Of a stretch of 47,768 bases of DNA, positions 7,566 through 15,289 are shown piece after piece. The notes below the pieces were generated by a model. That model searched no databases. It saw nothing but the letters and a program-made list of their open reading frames with translations, and was not told the DNA's origin. The position numbers were made by a program, and so were the translations under genes. The stretch lies in contig CAZLSW010000021.1 in the NCBI GenBank assembly GCA_964562375.1, positions 1-47,768 on the forward strand, read 5' to 3'. The stretch is from JAJPXC01 sp964562375. GTDB taxonomy: Bacteria; Bacteroidota; Bacteroidia; Bacteroidales; Muribaculaceae. Positions within the stretch are counted from its first letter, which is position 1. Each line of letters opens with the position of its first letter.

Positions 7566-9059
7566 ATGGAAAAGAAAGAGCGGGTGTTGCTCTGCTTGAA
7601 TCATATGTCGGGTCGCGAGCTCGACTTTATACACGAGGCTTTCGAGACCAATTGGGTGGTGCCGCTGGGACCCGCTGTGGATGGCTTCGAGGAAGATTTG
7701 CGGCAGTTCGTGACTTCGACCTCAGGTCGTGCATTCGTGGATTCGTGTAATCGTGTATTCGAAAATCGAGTGAACGAATGCACGAATACACGAGTGAACG
7801 ACAAATTAGCTGACAAACAGGTGGCCGCCCTCGTCACCGGTACCGCCGCTATGCACCTCGCTTTGGTGGGGTGCGGAGTGAAGCCGGGGGATGAGGTGAT
7901 TTGCCAGAGCTTCACGTTTTGCGCGAGCTGTCATCCTATAACTTATCTTGGGGCGAAGCCGGTGCTGGTGGATAGCGAGGAGGAGACGTGGAACATGGAT
8001 CCCGAGTTGCTTGAGGTGGCCATCAAAGACAGGATTGAGAAGACGGGCAAGAAGCCGAAGGCAATTGTGGTGGTGTATCTTTATGGCATGCCCGCAAAGA
8101 TTGACGAGATAATGGCGGTGGCCAACAATTACGACATTCCGGTGATTGAGGACGCCGCCGAGGGGCTTGGCTCGAGGTATAAAGGACAGGTGTGCGGCAC
8201 TTTCGGCAGGTACGGCGTACTTTCGTTCAACGGCAACAAGATGATCACCACCTCGGGTGGCGGGGCGTTGATTTGTCCCGACAAGGAGGCCAAACAAAAG
8301 ATTATGTTCTATGCCACTCAAGCGCGCGAGTCCTACCCCTATTATCAGCACGAGGAGATTGGCTACAACTACCGTATGTCGAACATCTGCGCGGGCATCG
8401 GTCGCGGCCAGATGACCATCCTCGACGACCACATTCGCCACCACCAAATGCTCGCAAAATTTTACGAGGAAGCTTTCGCGGAAATCCCTGGCATCACCTT
8501 CCACGGGAATCCCGGCCCCCAAACCCCCGAAACGGGGGCTTCCCATCCGGATGGCAACACCCCCCGCTACGGGGGGCTTGGGGGGCCATACGATTCCAAT
8601 TTCTGGCTCAACACAATCCTTATCGACACCTCGATCAAGGTGAAAGGGGAGGAGGAAGCCTACAAGGAGATTATCATCGGCGCTGTTGGTGGTGCCGCTG
8701 GCGTCACTCACGTCCCCAAATCATCCCACACCGATTGCGAGCCCAATCGCAATGTGGAGGCCCTTCGCCTGGCGTTGGATCGTGAGGGCGTCGAGTCTCG
8801 CCCCCTCTGGAAGCCTATGCACAAACAACCCGTTTACAAGGACGCACCGTTCTACGGACACGGCCCCCAAACTGTCGGCCCCCAAACCCCCGAAACGGGG
8901 GCTTACCAACCGAATGGCACTCCCCCTCGCTCTGGGGGGCTTCGGGGGTCAATTTCAGAGAGTTTATTCGCCCGTGGCCTCTGCCTCCCCTCGGGACCCT
9001 ACGTCACCCTTGACCACGCCCGCCGCATCGTCCAGATCATCAAGGACAACATCGTGTAG
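7566..9059 (+). CDS. DegT/DnrJ/EryC1/StrS aminotransferase with in-frame repeat insertions
   Basis: This is a PLP-dependent sugar aminotransferase: TGTAAMHLAL for cofactor binding, VIEDAAEGLGS, and the Schiff-base lysine K225 in FNGNKMITTSGG. Usual length is 370-400 residues, but this one has 497. The excess comes from extra segments compared with the family: about residues 49-83 (a DNA hairpin), 316-342 and 434-463 (two copies of a palindromic element, giving GPQTPETGA-type peptides), plus a further segment near 357-390 that is not repeat-like. All insertions keep the frame, and core motifs before and after are intact, so the enzyme may still work. It likely aminates a keto-sugar for the polysaccharide. 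Confidence 0.9.
   Translation: MEKKERVLLCLNHMSGRELDFIHEAFETNWVVPLGPAVDGFEEDLRQFVTSTSGRAFVDSCNRVFENRVNECTNTRVNDKLADKQVAALVTGTAAMHLALVGCGVKPGDEVICQSFTFCASCHPITYLGAKPVLVDSEEETWNMDPELLEVAIKDRIEKTGKKPKAIVVVYLYGMPAKIDEIMAVANNYDIPVIEDAAEGLGSRYKGQVCGTFGRYGVLSFNGNKMITTSGGGALICPDKEAKQKIMFYATQARESYPYYQHEEIGYNYRMSNICAGIGRGQMTILDDHIRHHQMLAKFYEEAFAEIPGITFHGNPGPQTPETGASHPDGNTPRYGGLGGPYDSNFWLNTILIDTSIKVKGEEEAYKEIIIGAVGGAAGVTHVPKSSHTDCEPNRNVEALRLALDREGVESRPLWKPMHKQPVYKDAPFYGHGPQTVGPQTPETGAYQPNGTPPRSGGLRGSISESLFARGLCLPSGPYVTLDHARRIVQIIKDNIV
7726..7802 (+). repeat. In-frame imperfect hairpin inside the aminotransferase gene
   Basis: Two 36-nt arms (7726-7761 and 7767-7802) are imperfect reverse complements around a 5-nt centre, built from repeated ATTCGTG/CACGAAT words. 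The stretch is translated in frame and falls between the FVT and QVAALVTG segments that are adjacent in family members. Confidence 0.75.
8514..8587 (+). repeat. Cloverleaf-type palindromic element, copy 1 (in frame in the aminotransferase)
   Basis: Outer arms GGCCCCCAA (8514-8522) and TTGGGGGGCC (8578-8587) enclose three hairpins: CCCCCG-AAA-CGGGGG (8524-8538), the perfect palindrome CCATCCGGATGG (8543-8554) and CCCCCCG-CTA-CGGGGGG (8560-8576). The 74 nt are read as protein in the host gene without a frameshift. Confidence 0.9.
8862..8950 (+). repeat. Cloverleaf-type palindromic element, copy 2 (in frame in the aminotransferase)
   Basis: A second copy in the same orientation occupies 8877-8950, preceded by a partial duplicate of its first 11 nt at 8862-8872. 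The first hairpin (8887-8901) is identical to copy 1, the second and third are degraded, and the outer arms still pair partly. It encodes the same GPQTPETGA peptide as copy 1. Confidence 0.85.
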
Positions 9060-9237
9060 ACTTAAGAAAATCTGTTTAGACTCTCGCATTTTGAAAAGTC
9101 AGGCTTGCGCTTGGCTTTATTTTTTGGCGGCAGGAAGTTTTTTATTTGCACTGAGTAGTTACAGAGGGTTACAATGCGTCTCGGTCATAAAATTTATTCG
9201 TTGGATGAGATAATTTGAAGAATTTTGATTGAGGGGG

Positions 9238-9268
9238 TTGGCCGTTTAGGAGAATTAGGGTAAATTTG
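9238..9268 (+). promoter_or_regulatory. Candidate Bacteroidota promoter for the acyltransferase gene
   Basis: TTGG at 9238-9241 is followed after 19 nt by TAAATTTG at 9261-9268, which fits the TAnnTTTG -7 box. The start codon of the acyltransferase lies 20 nt further. The 229-nt gap between the two genes otherwise shows no coding signal. Confidence 0.5.
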
Positions 9269-9288
9269 CGGGAAATTTAAAAAACGCA

Positions 9289-11067
9289 ATGTTATCAGAT
9301 GAATTTTCTCCAGATATAGAACACGGTCGCTTGGTGGATTTGGATGCGGTGAAGGGGTTGGCGATCGTGGGGATTGTGCTGTTTCATCTGGGGGTGATGC
9401 CGATGGGGTATTTGGGAGTGGATATCTTCTTGGTAGTCAACGGTTTTTTGATTGCCAAGACGATTAAGCGGGGGCTGTCGGAGGGGGAGTTTTCTTACGG
9501 GGCGTTTTTGCGGGATAAGGCTTGGAGGTTGTGGCCGCTTACGTTAGCGGCTTGTGTGGCGGCGCTGGTTGTGGGTTATTTCACGATGTTGCCCGACAAC
9601 TACGAAAATCTGGGTCAGGCGGTGGTGGCCAACAGCGTGTTCGGGCAGAACGTGCTGTCGACGGTCAACACCAATTATTGGGATATCCGCACGGGTCACA
9701 AGCCGCTGATGCATTTGTGGTACGTGAGCTTGCTGATGCAGTGCTATGTCATTTTCCCCGCGATCGTGTGGCTGGCTGTCAAGGCGGGAAAGCGGTTAAG
9801 ATGGGGCACGATGGCGGTTTTGAGTGTCTTGATCTTTTGGTCGTTGAGCGGTCCGTTAGCCGACAGGCTGGGGCCGAATTATTGCTTCTATATGCTTCCG
9901 TGCAGGCTGTATGAGTTTCTACTCGGGTCGGTCGTGGCATTCGCAGTGGATTGGACTGAAAGTGTCAAAATTACAGTGCGGTGGCCTTTTTGGTTATGCA
10001 TTCTGGCCCTAATCTTTCTCTGCGGATTCGGGCAATACCTCTCCTTCGGATGGATGACGTTGACCGTGTGCCTTGTCACGGTTGTCGCCATTTGGTTGAT
10101 TGTAAAGGCCAATCGTCAGGGTCGACACAGGAAGTATAAAGCGTTGGCTGCAATGGGGGTGATGAGTTTCTCGATTTTCATCTGGCATCAGGTCGTTATA
10201 GCATTCTATCGGCACCTTTATCACCCTGATTTCGTTGCTTGGGACATCCTAGTTTTGCTTGCGATAATAGCAGTAATTTCATATGGGTCATATCGTTGGG
10301 TGGAACATCCGATGACAATAAACAAGCGGGTGATTACGGGACGCACAGTTGTCATGACTTGCGTGGGAGCTATGGCTGTGTTCGGCTGCGGATTCTATGT
10401 TTATGCCCGGGCAGGGGTGATGCGCGACGTGTCGGAATTGGGAATAACCACCGCTGAAGCCCATCGCGGGATGCACGGCGAGTATTGCGACCGCGTGTAC
10501 GATTTGGGAGCCGACTTCATCGGCAGCGGCAAGACCAAAGTTCTGGGGATAGGCAACAGCCACATGCGCGATTTCCTGAACGTGTTGCTGGAATCGGCGT
10601 ATGCCGACTCGCTTGACATCCACTATATCTACAGCGAGTACCTGTGGGCCAGTCACGACGACTACTTAGGCATAATCAATGAGGCCGACATCATCTTCAT
10701 GGTCGACAGACCCGAGGACTTCTCCAAGAACGTGGCCAAGGCCATACGCGACCATGAGCGACTTTATGGCGTGGGCGTAAAATATTTCGGCGAATCCAAC
10801 GGCTATATTTACTCACGCCGATTCAGCCCTGGCTATTACCAAATGCGCGTCACTGTCCCCGGTTGGGTTTTGGGATGTCGCCAATCGCAGCGGGAGTATT
10901 GGGGCGAACACTACGTGGACATGATGGCTCCGTTGCTCGACAGCGACGGCACTGTCCCCGTCTTCACCGACGACCGCCGCTACATTTCCCAGGACTGCCT
11001 CCATCTCACCGTCAGCGGCGCCCGCTACTACGCCAAGCTCCTCAACCTGGGAGGGATGCTAAATTGA
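9289..11067 (+). CDS. Acyltransferase-3 membrane protein fused to a C-terminal SGNH domain
   Basis: The 592-residue protein joins an OafA-like acyltransferase-3 membrane domain (about 1-375; start LDAVKGLAIVGIVLFHLG with the conserved His, about ten helices) to a periplasmic SGNH domain. The SGNH part shows GNSHM with S424 and a D-x-x-H pair D569/H572 in DCLHLT. Such fusions pass an acyl group through the inner membrane and attach it to an exported polysaccharide, commonly as O-acetyl groups. It has its own likely promoter and is the last gene of the polysaccharide region. Confidence 0.9.
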   Translation: MLSDEFSPDIEHGRLVDLDAVKGLAIVGIVLFHLGVMPMGYLGVDIFLVVNGFLIAKTIKRGLSEGEFSYGAFLRDKAWRLWPLTLAACVAALVVGYFTMLPDNYENLGQAVVANSVFGQNVLSTVNTNYWDIRTGHKPLMHLWYVSLLMQCYVIFPAIVWLAVKAGKRLRWGTMAVLSVLIFWSLSGPLADRLGPNYCFYMLPCRLYEFLLGSVVAFAVDWTESVKITVRWPFWLCILALIFLCGFGQYLSFGWMTLTVCLVTVVAIWLIVKANRQGRHRKYKALAAMGVMSFSIFIWHQVVIAFYRHLYHPDFVAWDILVLLAIIAVISYGSYRWVEHPMTINKRVITGRTVVMTCVGAMAVFGCGFYVYARAGVMRDVSELGITTAEAHRGMHGEYCDRVYDLGADFIGSGKTKVLGIGNSHMRDFLNVLLESAYADSLDIHYIYSEYLWASHDDYLGIINEADIIFMVDRPEDFSKNVAKAIRDHERLYGVGVKYFGESNGYIYSRRFSPGYYQMRVTVPGWVLGCRQSQREYWGEHYVDMMAPLLDSDGTVPVFTDDRRYISQDCLHLTVSGARYYAKLLNLGGMLN

Positions 11068-11125
11068 CCCTTTCAGATAAAGATCTTAAAACGAGGCCGA
11101 TAACAGGTTGAGATAGGTGTATCTA

Positions 11126-11173
11126 ATTAACGCTGTACCGCATTAACGCTGAATCGTATTAACGCTGTATCGA
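11126..11173. repeat. Three perfect-length 16-bp direct repeats
   Basis: The word ATTAACGCTG plus six variable bases occurs at 11126, 11142 and 11158, exactly 16 bp apart. It lies between the polysaccharide locus and the recombinase remnants, so it could be a binding array for a recombinase or a simple tandem duplication. Confidence 0.85.
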
Positions 11174-11185
11174 CGCAGAGGCATT

Positions 11186-11527
11186 CTATTTATTGGCTGT
11201 GGGTGGAAGGAGGATGGAGTCGATGACGAGGCGGCTGGCGGTGTCGACTTTGCGGAGGTCGTAGTCGATGTAGATTGATGTGGTGGAGTTGCCTAGCTCG
11301 TAGCCGAGTGCTGCGGCGATGGTTTCCTTTGGTATGTCTAACGAGGCAGCGATTGTGGCCCAGGTGTGGCGGGCGTAGTAGCTTGTCAATTCGGGGATGT
11401 CAAGGATTTTGGCTATTTGTCGCAATGCCTGACCGTATTGCTGGTAGAAGTTGCGGAAATTCTGAGTGTGTGGGATGGAAAAAGCGCCGAAAGTCCCTGG
11501 AGATGGATGCTTCCGGCGCATATACAA
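11186..11527 (-). pseudogene. C-terminal fragment of a tyrosine recombinase
   Basis: About 85 residues align with the last part of the complete recombinase next door, through SYYARHTWATI, a GYELGNS segment and the nucleophile region IYIDYD. The SAM-like and first catalytic parts are missing, and the first 25 or so residues do not look like recombinase, so this is a remnant. The usual box-III His (GH) is Tyr here. It differs enough from the intact gene to derive from a related integrase rather than a recent duplication. Confidence 0.8.
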
Positions 11528-11541
11528 GTGTGGGTAGGTGG

Positions 11542-12702
11542 CTACTTGTCGTAGAGGACGTAGTCGATGACGCGGCGGTTGGCAACGTCAACCTTGGTCA
11601 TGTCGAAGTCGATGTAGATGTCGGTAACGGAGTTGCCGCCATGACCTAAGGCGTGTGCGATCGTGTCCTTGGGGATGTCGAGATGTGAGGCGATCGTGGC
11701 CCAGGAGTGGCGTGCCCAGTAGGTGGACAGTTCGGGTAGGCCGAGTATCTCCTTGATTTTCTTCAAGGCTTGACTCCACTGGTTGTAGAAGAGCCGGTAA
11801 TGAGCGTTGGAGTCGAGCATGTAGAGCAGGTATTTCTCCCCTCGCAACCGCTCGATGATCTCCATGGCTTCGGGTTCCACCTTGATGGAGTAGGGCTTGT
11901 GGGTCTTGGCGCGTGTGTACTCGATGCGACCCTCCTTAATGGATTTAAGGTTGCACAGGTCTACCACATTGATGCCGATAAGGTAGAACGACAGCATGAA
12001 CAGGTCGCGGTACTTGGCGAGCCATTCGGGAAGGTCGAGCGCGGCGATTTTCCGTAGCGTGTCGACTGAAAGCGAGCGTTTGCGAGTGCGGGCATGTGGC
12101 ACCCGATAGCGCAGGAAGGGGTAATTGGTAGTGATGCCGCAGTCGATGGCGTAGTTAATGACCGTGCGCACGTTGCGTAGATGGATAGAGCGGGTGTTGA
12201 CGGCCAAAGAGGACATTGTGGCACAGAAGCCGTCGAGCCACAGCTTGTTGATGTCGTCAAGCTGAACCTTGAACACATCGGTGTAAGCTAAGAGTTTACG
12301 CCAAGTGTCATCATACAGGCGACGATTGCCGGGGGATTTTACGACCATCACCTGCTGGAACAACTGGCCGAAAGAGGGCTTGGACGGTTCCTTCTCTTTT
12401 GGCAACTCCCCATGGTCGATGTAATACTTGATCTGGGCATCCGACAGAGATGAGAAAATTCCATCGGCTCTTAACTGTAGCACTCTTGCTACAGCCTTGG
12501 ACATTGCGGTTGTTAATGCTTCGTTCTTGGTTTTGGAATTTGGTCCAATGCAGCGTTGAACCTCGGCGTTCCATTCCTCCTTTGTGGCAGTTACGCCTGT
12601 GAAGATCAACAGTTTCGTGCCGTATCCAACGGCGATACGGATTGGGAATGTGCCATCCTTAACTGGACGGCGAGTGTCTAGTTTTAAATAAGATTTAGCC
12701 AT
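11542..12702 (-). CDS. Tyrosine-type site-specific recombinase (invertase/integrase-like)
   Basis: The 386-residue protein has an N-terminal arm-binding region, a SAM-like core-binding domain (about 110-200) and a catalytic domain (about 205-386). R331, H332, H354 in ALGHGG and the nucleophile Y363 in DIYIDFD are present. The first catalytic Arg is not: the segment reads GIN-VVDL with N245, and the box II HxxR reads YWAR. I recall similar substitutions in Bacteroidales DNA-invertase and integrase groups; in IntDOT the first Arg is also replaced. So it may be active. It sits beside tRNA-Ser and short direct repeats, which fits a mobile-element edge or a promoter-inversion system. Confidence 0.88.
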   Translation of the reverse strand: MAKSYLKLDTRRPVKDGTFPIRIAVGYGTKLLIFTGVTATKEEWNAEVQRCIGPNSKTKNEALTTAMSKAVARVLQLRADGIFSSLSDAQIKYYIDHGELPKEKEPSKPSFGQLFQQVMVVKSPGNRRLYDDTWRKLLAYTDVFKVQLDDINKLWLDGFCATMSSLAVNTRSIHLRNVRTVINYAIDCGITTNYPFLRYRVPHARTRKRSLSVDTLRKIAALDLPEWLAKYRDLFMLSFYLIGINVVDLCNLKSIKEGRIEYTRAKTHKPYSIKVEPEAMEIIERLRGEKYLLYMLDSNAHYRLFYNQWSQALKKIKEILGLPELSTYWARHSWATIASHLDIPKDTIAHALGHGGNSVTDIYIDFDMTKVDVANRRVIDYVLYDK

Positions 12703-13093
12703 AATAAGAGATTTTGGCGTTAGATACTTGCGAAGGGTTGTCTCTCCGCGTTAATTCTCTTGCCAAATCTATTGCTTTAAACACTCACGCGAGAACTTTG
12801 GGGTCATCCGATAAGTAAAAAACCGTGAAGAAGGGGGTCTTAGGCTCTTTTGGGCGATATCCGCGCGAATTCCTGCGCGAAATTTGCGCGAAACAACGGC
12901 TTTTGGGGGGATTTCTGCGCGAAGTTTGCGCGAAAAAACGGCTTTTTGGGGGATTTCTACGCGTAAAATGCGCGGAATTTTTCAACCAAAATACTCCAAT
13001 TTGACCACAAATACAACCTTTTTGACCACCCGCTATATTCTGTATAAGCAAAAAAAACAGAGAGTTGTAGAATCTAACTCTCTGATTATCAAG
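12703..13093. other. Recombinase upstream region with little coding signal
   Basis: This 391-nt gap holds a possible -7 box for the recombinase on the - strand (TAGATTTG, 12771-12764) and a 42-bp direct repeat array listed separately. The frames present are short and mainly translate the repeats, so I see no gene. Confidence 0.5.
12857..12980. repeat. Three 42-bp iteron-like repeats
   Basis: An 18-bp core of the form TGCGCGAAnTTTGCGCGA starts at 12874, 12916 and, degraded, 12958, exactly 42 bp apart. The intervals share TTTTGGGGG-GATTTCT words. Each core has CGCG at both ends, which gives it partial dyad symmetry, as in protein-binding iterons. Confidence 0.85.
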
Positions 13094-13181
13094 CGGAGAG
13101 ACCGGGATTCGAACCCGGGATAGGCTTTTGGCCTATACACGCTTTCCAGGCGTGTCTCTTCAGCCACTCGAGCATCTCTCC
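13094..13181 (-). tRNA. tRNA-Ser (anticodon GGA)
   Basis: The - strand folds as an 88-nt class II tRNA: acceptor GGAGAGA pairs with TCTCTCC followed by discriminator G, the D arm contains CTCGAGTGGC, the anticodon loop reads TGGAAA with GGA, a long variable arm (TAGGCC/GGCCTA type) follows, and the T arm has GGTTCGAATCC. The long variable arm and G73 confirm serine. CCA is not encoded. Confidence 0.97.
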
Positions 13182-13251
13182 ATTGTTGTTATTGCGGAAA
13201 ATCATCCGCTCTCGTTTGGCAAGTCGGGGGTCATTTCCGATGTTTGCGTCG

Positions 13252-13282
13252 CGAAGTTACGTTTTTTTTCGGGAATGGCAAA
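13252..13282 (-). promoter_or_regulatory. Promoter for tRNA-Ser
   Basis: Reading the - strand, TTTG (13282-13279) is followed after exactly 19 nt by TAACTTCG (13259-13252), one base off the TAnnTTTG consensus. The tRNA begins 71 nt downstream, leaving a processed leader. Confidence 0.6.
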
Positions 13283-13419
13283 AGGTTTTTCCCAGTTTTT
13301 TATTTTTTATTGTGGTTTGTGGATAAAGTCGCGGGAAAAAGTTGCGGACAAGTTACAGGAGTTGAGAACCAAGTTTCACTGTTTTGATGGAGAATGGCTC
13401 AAATCGGTGAAGAGGGACC

Positions 13420-13822
13420 GCCGCGGCGAACCGCGGGGCACGGTGGCTTGGATGGGGAGCCGGCGGTGACCCGCGGGGCACGCGAGCGGGCTCGGGGGGA
13501 TTGATGGAGGGGGATGGTGGCTTGGATGGGGAGCCGGCGGTGACCCGCGGGACACGCGACAGGGCTCAGGGGGGTGATTGATGGAGGGCACTGTGGCTTG
13601 GATGGGGAGCTCTGCGGTGACCCGCGGGGCACGCGAGCGGGCTCGGGGGGGATTGACGGAGGGGGGACGGTGGCTTGGATGCGGAGCCCTGCGGTGACCC
13701 TCGGGGCACGCGACCGGGCTCGGGGGGGGATTGATGGAGGGGGATGGTGGCTTGGATGGGAGGGAAGGGAAGGGGGAGCAGCCGCGAACCGCGGGGAATG
13801 GGGGCTTGATGGGGGAGATGGG
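13420..13822. repeat. GC-rich minisatellite, 75-77 bp unit, about four full copies
   Basis: The marker GGTGGCTTGGATG recurs at 13442, 13516, 13592 (one base changed), 13669 and 13746, giving periods of 74, 76, 77 and 77. Each unit also carries GCGGTGACCCGCGGGGCACG and a G-run of six to eight. The outermost copies are partial. The whole 13182-13824 interval, about 640 nt, otherwise shows no gene; long frames on either strand only translate the repeat. Confidence 0.9.
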
Positions 13823-13824
13823 GA

Positions 13825-14415
13825 TCAGAGGGTGACGTATTGGGGGGAGTGGTGGATGGCCGGGAGGATGGTGTCGGTGAGGTCGCTGAGGCGAAGGCGG
13901 AGGGAGGATGTGTTGACGCATGGGTGGCAGCCGAAGTAGTCGCTAAGGGTGACGTCGCGGTCGATGAGGAGCTGGACGCGAAGGTCGTGGTCGTTCATTA
14001 GTCCCATCACGGAGACTGATCCAGGGGTGATGTCGAGCATTTGGAGCATGTCGTCGGCCGTGGCGAAGGAGAGGCGGCCGCATTCGATTTGGGAGGTGAT
14101 GTCCTTGGTGTGGAATGGTTTAGACCCGGGCATCATCAGGAGGAAGAAGTGGGTGCGGGGACGGTTGCAGAGGAAGAGGTTTTTGCAGATGATAGGATGT
14201 GTTTTAGCATCGGTGTCGGATTTTTGGAATTCGTCGAGGTTCATTCGGCCGAATGTTTCGTCGATGGTTGCGCACACTTCCATGGTGTTGGCAGGGAGGT
14301 GGTCAATGCGGTCGTAGGTGATGCCTAGGGAGTCGAGGAGGTCATAAACACGACGTTCCCTCGGGGCGCGTGATGCGTAGTCGAGGGGACGTCCTTTATA
14401 GATGGTATATGTCAT
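13825..14415 (-). CDS. YbaK/ProX-like aminoacyl-tRNA deacylase
   Basis: I start at the ATG 4 nt after the CvfB-like stop; the extra 66 residues possible upstream are only the other frame of that gene. The 196-residue protein fits the stand-alone ProX/PrdX branch of the YbaK editing fold, with KNLFLCNRPRTHFFLL, LSFATADDMLQML and the GSVSVMGLMND segment. Family members hydrolyse mischarged tRNAs such as Ala-tRNA-Pro in the cytoplasm. It is the last gene of a - strand operon with rsmE and kdsA, and ends directly at the GC-rich minisatellite. Confidence 0.87.
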   Translation of the reverse strand: MTYTIYKGRPLDYASRAPRERRVYDLLDSLGITYDRIDHLPANTMEVCATIDETFGRMNLDEFQKSDTDAKTHPIICKNLFLCNRPRTHFFLLMMPGSKPFHTKDITSQIECGRLSFATADDMLQMLDITPGSVSVMGLMNDHDLRVQLLIDRDVTLSDYFGCHPCVNTSSLRLRLSDLTDTILPAIHHSPQYVTL

Positions 14416-14419
14416 GTGG

Positions 14420-15259
14420 TTATTCGGGCTTGGCGAGGGTGATTCCTTCAGGGGTGATAATGATGCGGTGTTGCTTGTAAAGGGAGCCGACAGCTTTCTT
14501 GAAGTCTTTTTTTGAGCATTGGAATCGGGCTTCGATTTCGGCTGGGTCGGAGTGGTCGTTGATAGGGGTGTTGCCGTGGTTAATCTCGAGGTAGTGGAGG
14601 ATGCGGTCGGCAAGGGTAGCTACCCGCTCGGAGGTGTTGCCGCTGAGGGTAAGGTCGATTTTGCCGTCTTGGCGCACTTGCTTGACGTAGGCTTTGACTG
14701 TTTGACCTATTTCTAATGGGCGGAAGAGCTCGTTTTCGTAGATCATGCCGTTGTGGAGGTTGTCTACAATCACGCGGTATCCGATGGGGGTGTGCTGCCA
14801 GACGAGGGCGTCGACTTCTTGGCCTCGCTTGTACTCGGGGGGCACGTTGCCGAGGTATTTCTCGATTTTGGCGGTGGCGACGACGCGCTTGGTGGTGTTG
14901 TCGAGGTATACGTACACGAGGTAGACACCACCTTGTTTCATGCGTGATTTTTGCTCGCTGTAGGGGACGAGGATGTTTTTGGCCAATCCCCAGTCGAGGA
15001 ATGCTCCTACTTTGTTAACGTCATCGACTTCCAGGAAGGCGAATTGGCCCACCCGGGCGAAGGGGTGCTCGGTGGTGGCTATGAGGCGGTCCTCGGAGTC
15101 GGTGTAGACAAACACGTCAAGTTCCTGACCGATCTCGGGTGAGCCGTCAATATATTTTGCGGGGAGCAGGATCTCCACGCCGTTGCCTCCGTCGAGGTAT
15201 ACCCCGAAGTCGACGATTTTCGTTACCGCTAAGCGGTTGTAGTCTCCAATCTTTACCAT
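14420..15259 (-). CDS. CvfB-like S1 RNA-binding protein
   Basis: The 279-residue protein consists of S1-like OB-fold domains in tandem (about 1-65, 65-140 and 145-210) with typical VGAFLDWGL and GQTVKAYV segments, and ends in a winged-helix-like domain (about 220-279). This is the arrangement of CvfB/YitL, an RNA-binding protein that affects virulence genes in Staphylococcus. The precise role in Bacteroidales is not known. It lies between the TPR gene (30 nt) and the deacylase gene (4 nt). Confidence 0.88.
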   Translation of the reverse strand: MVKIGDYNRLAVTKIVDFGVYLDGGNGVEILLPAKYIDGSPEIGQELDVFVYTDSEDRLIATTEHPFARVGQFAFLEVDDVNKVGAFLDWGLAKNILVPYSEQKSRMKQGGVYLVYVYLDNTTKRVVATAKIEKYLGNVPPEYKRGQEVDALVWQHTPIGYRVIVDNLHNGMIYENELFRPLEIGQTVKAYVKQVRQDGKIDLTLSGNTSERVATLADRILHYLEINHGNTPINDHSDPAEIEARFQCSKKDFKKAVGSLYKQHRIIITPEGITLAKPE

Positions 15260-15289
15260 ATAATTTTAACGCCGTACGGGACGTTTGGT

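Noticed and set aside
8514..8587. A tRNA or tRNA-like gene, because the 74-nt element folds as a cloverleaf
   Set aside because: It has no D- or T-loop consensus, the anticodon-arm position is a perfect palindrome without a normal loop, and it is translated inside a gene. Only the topology matches.
8192..8785. Alternative + frame within the aminotransferase gene
   Set aside because: Composition and lack of motifs show it is a shadow of the real frame.
12785..13051. Small basic protein frame upstream of the recombinase
   Set aside because: Its sequence repeats RRNPPKSR-type words caused by the 42-bp DNA repeats, with no independent coding support.
13376..13921. A Pro-rich protein from the 13.4-13.9 kb region on the - strand
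   Set aside because: It merely translates a minisatellite; frames shift along with unit-length changes and no family pattern appears.
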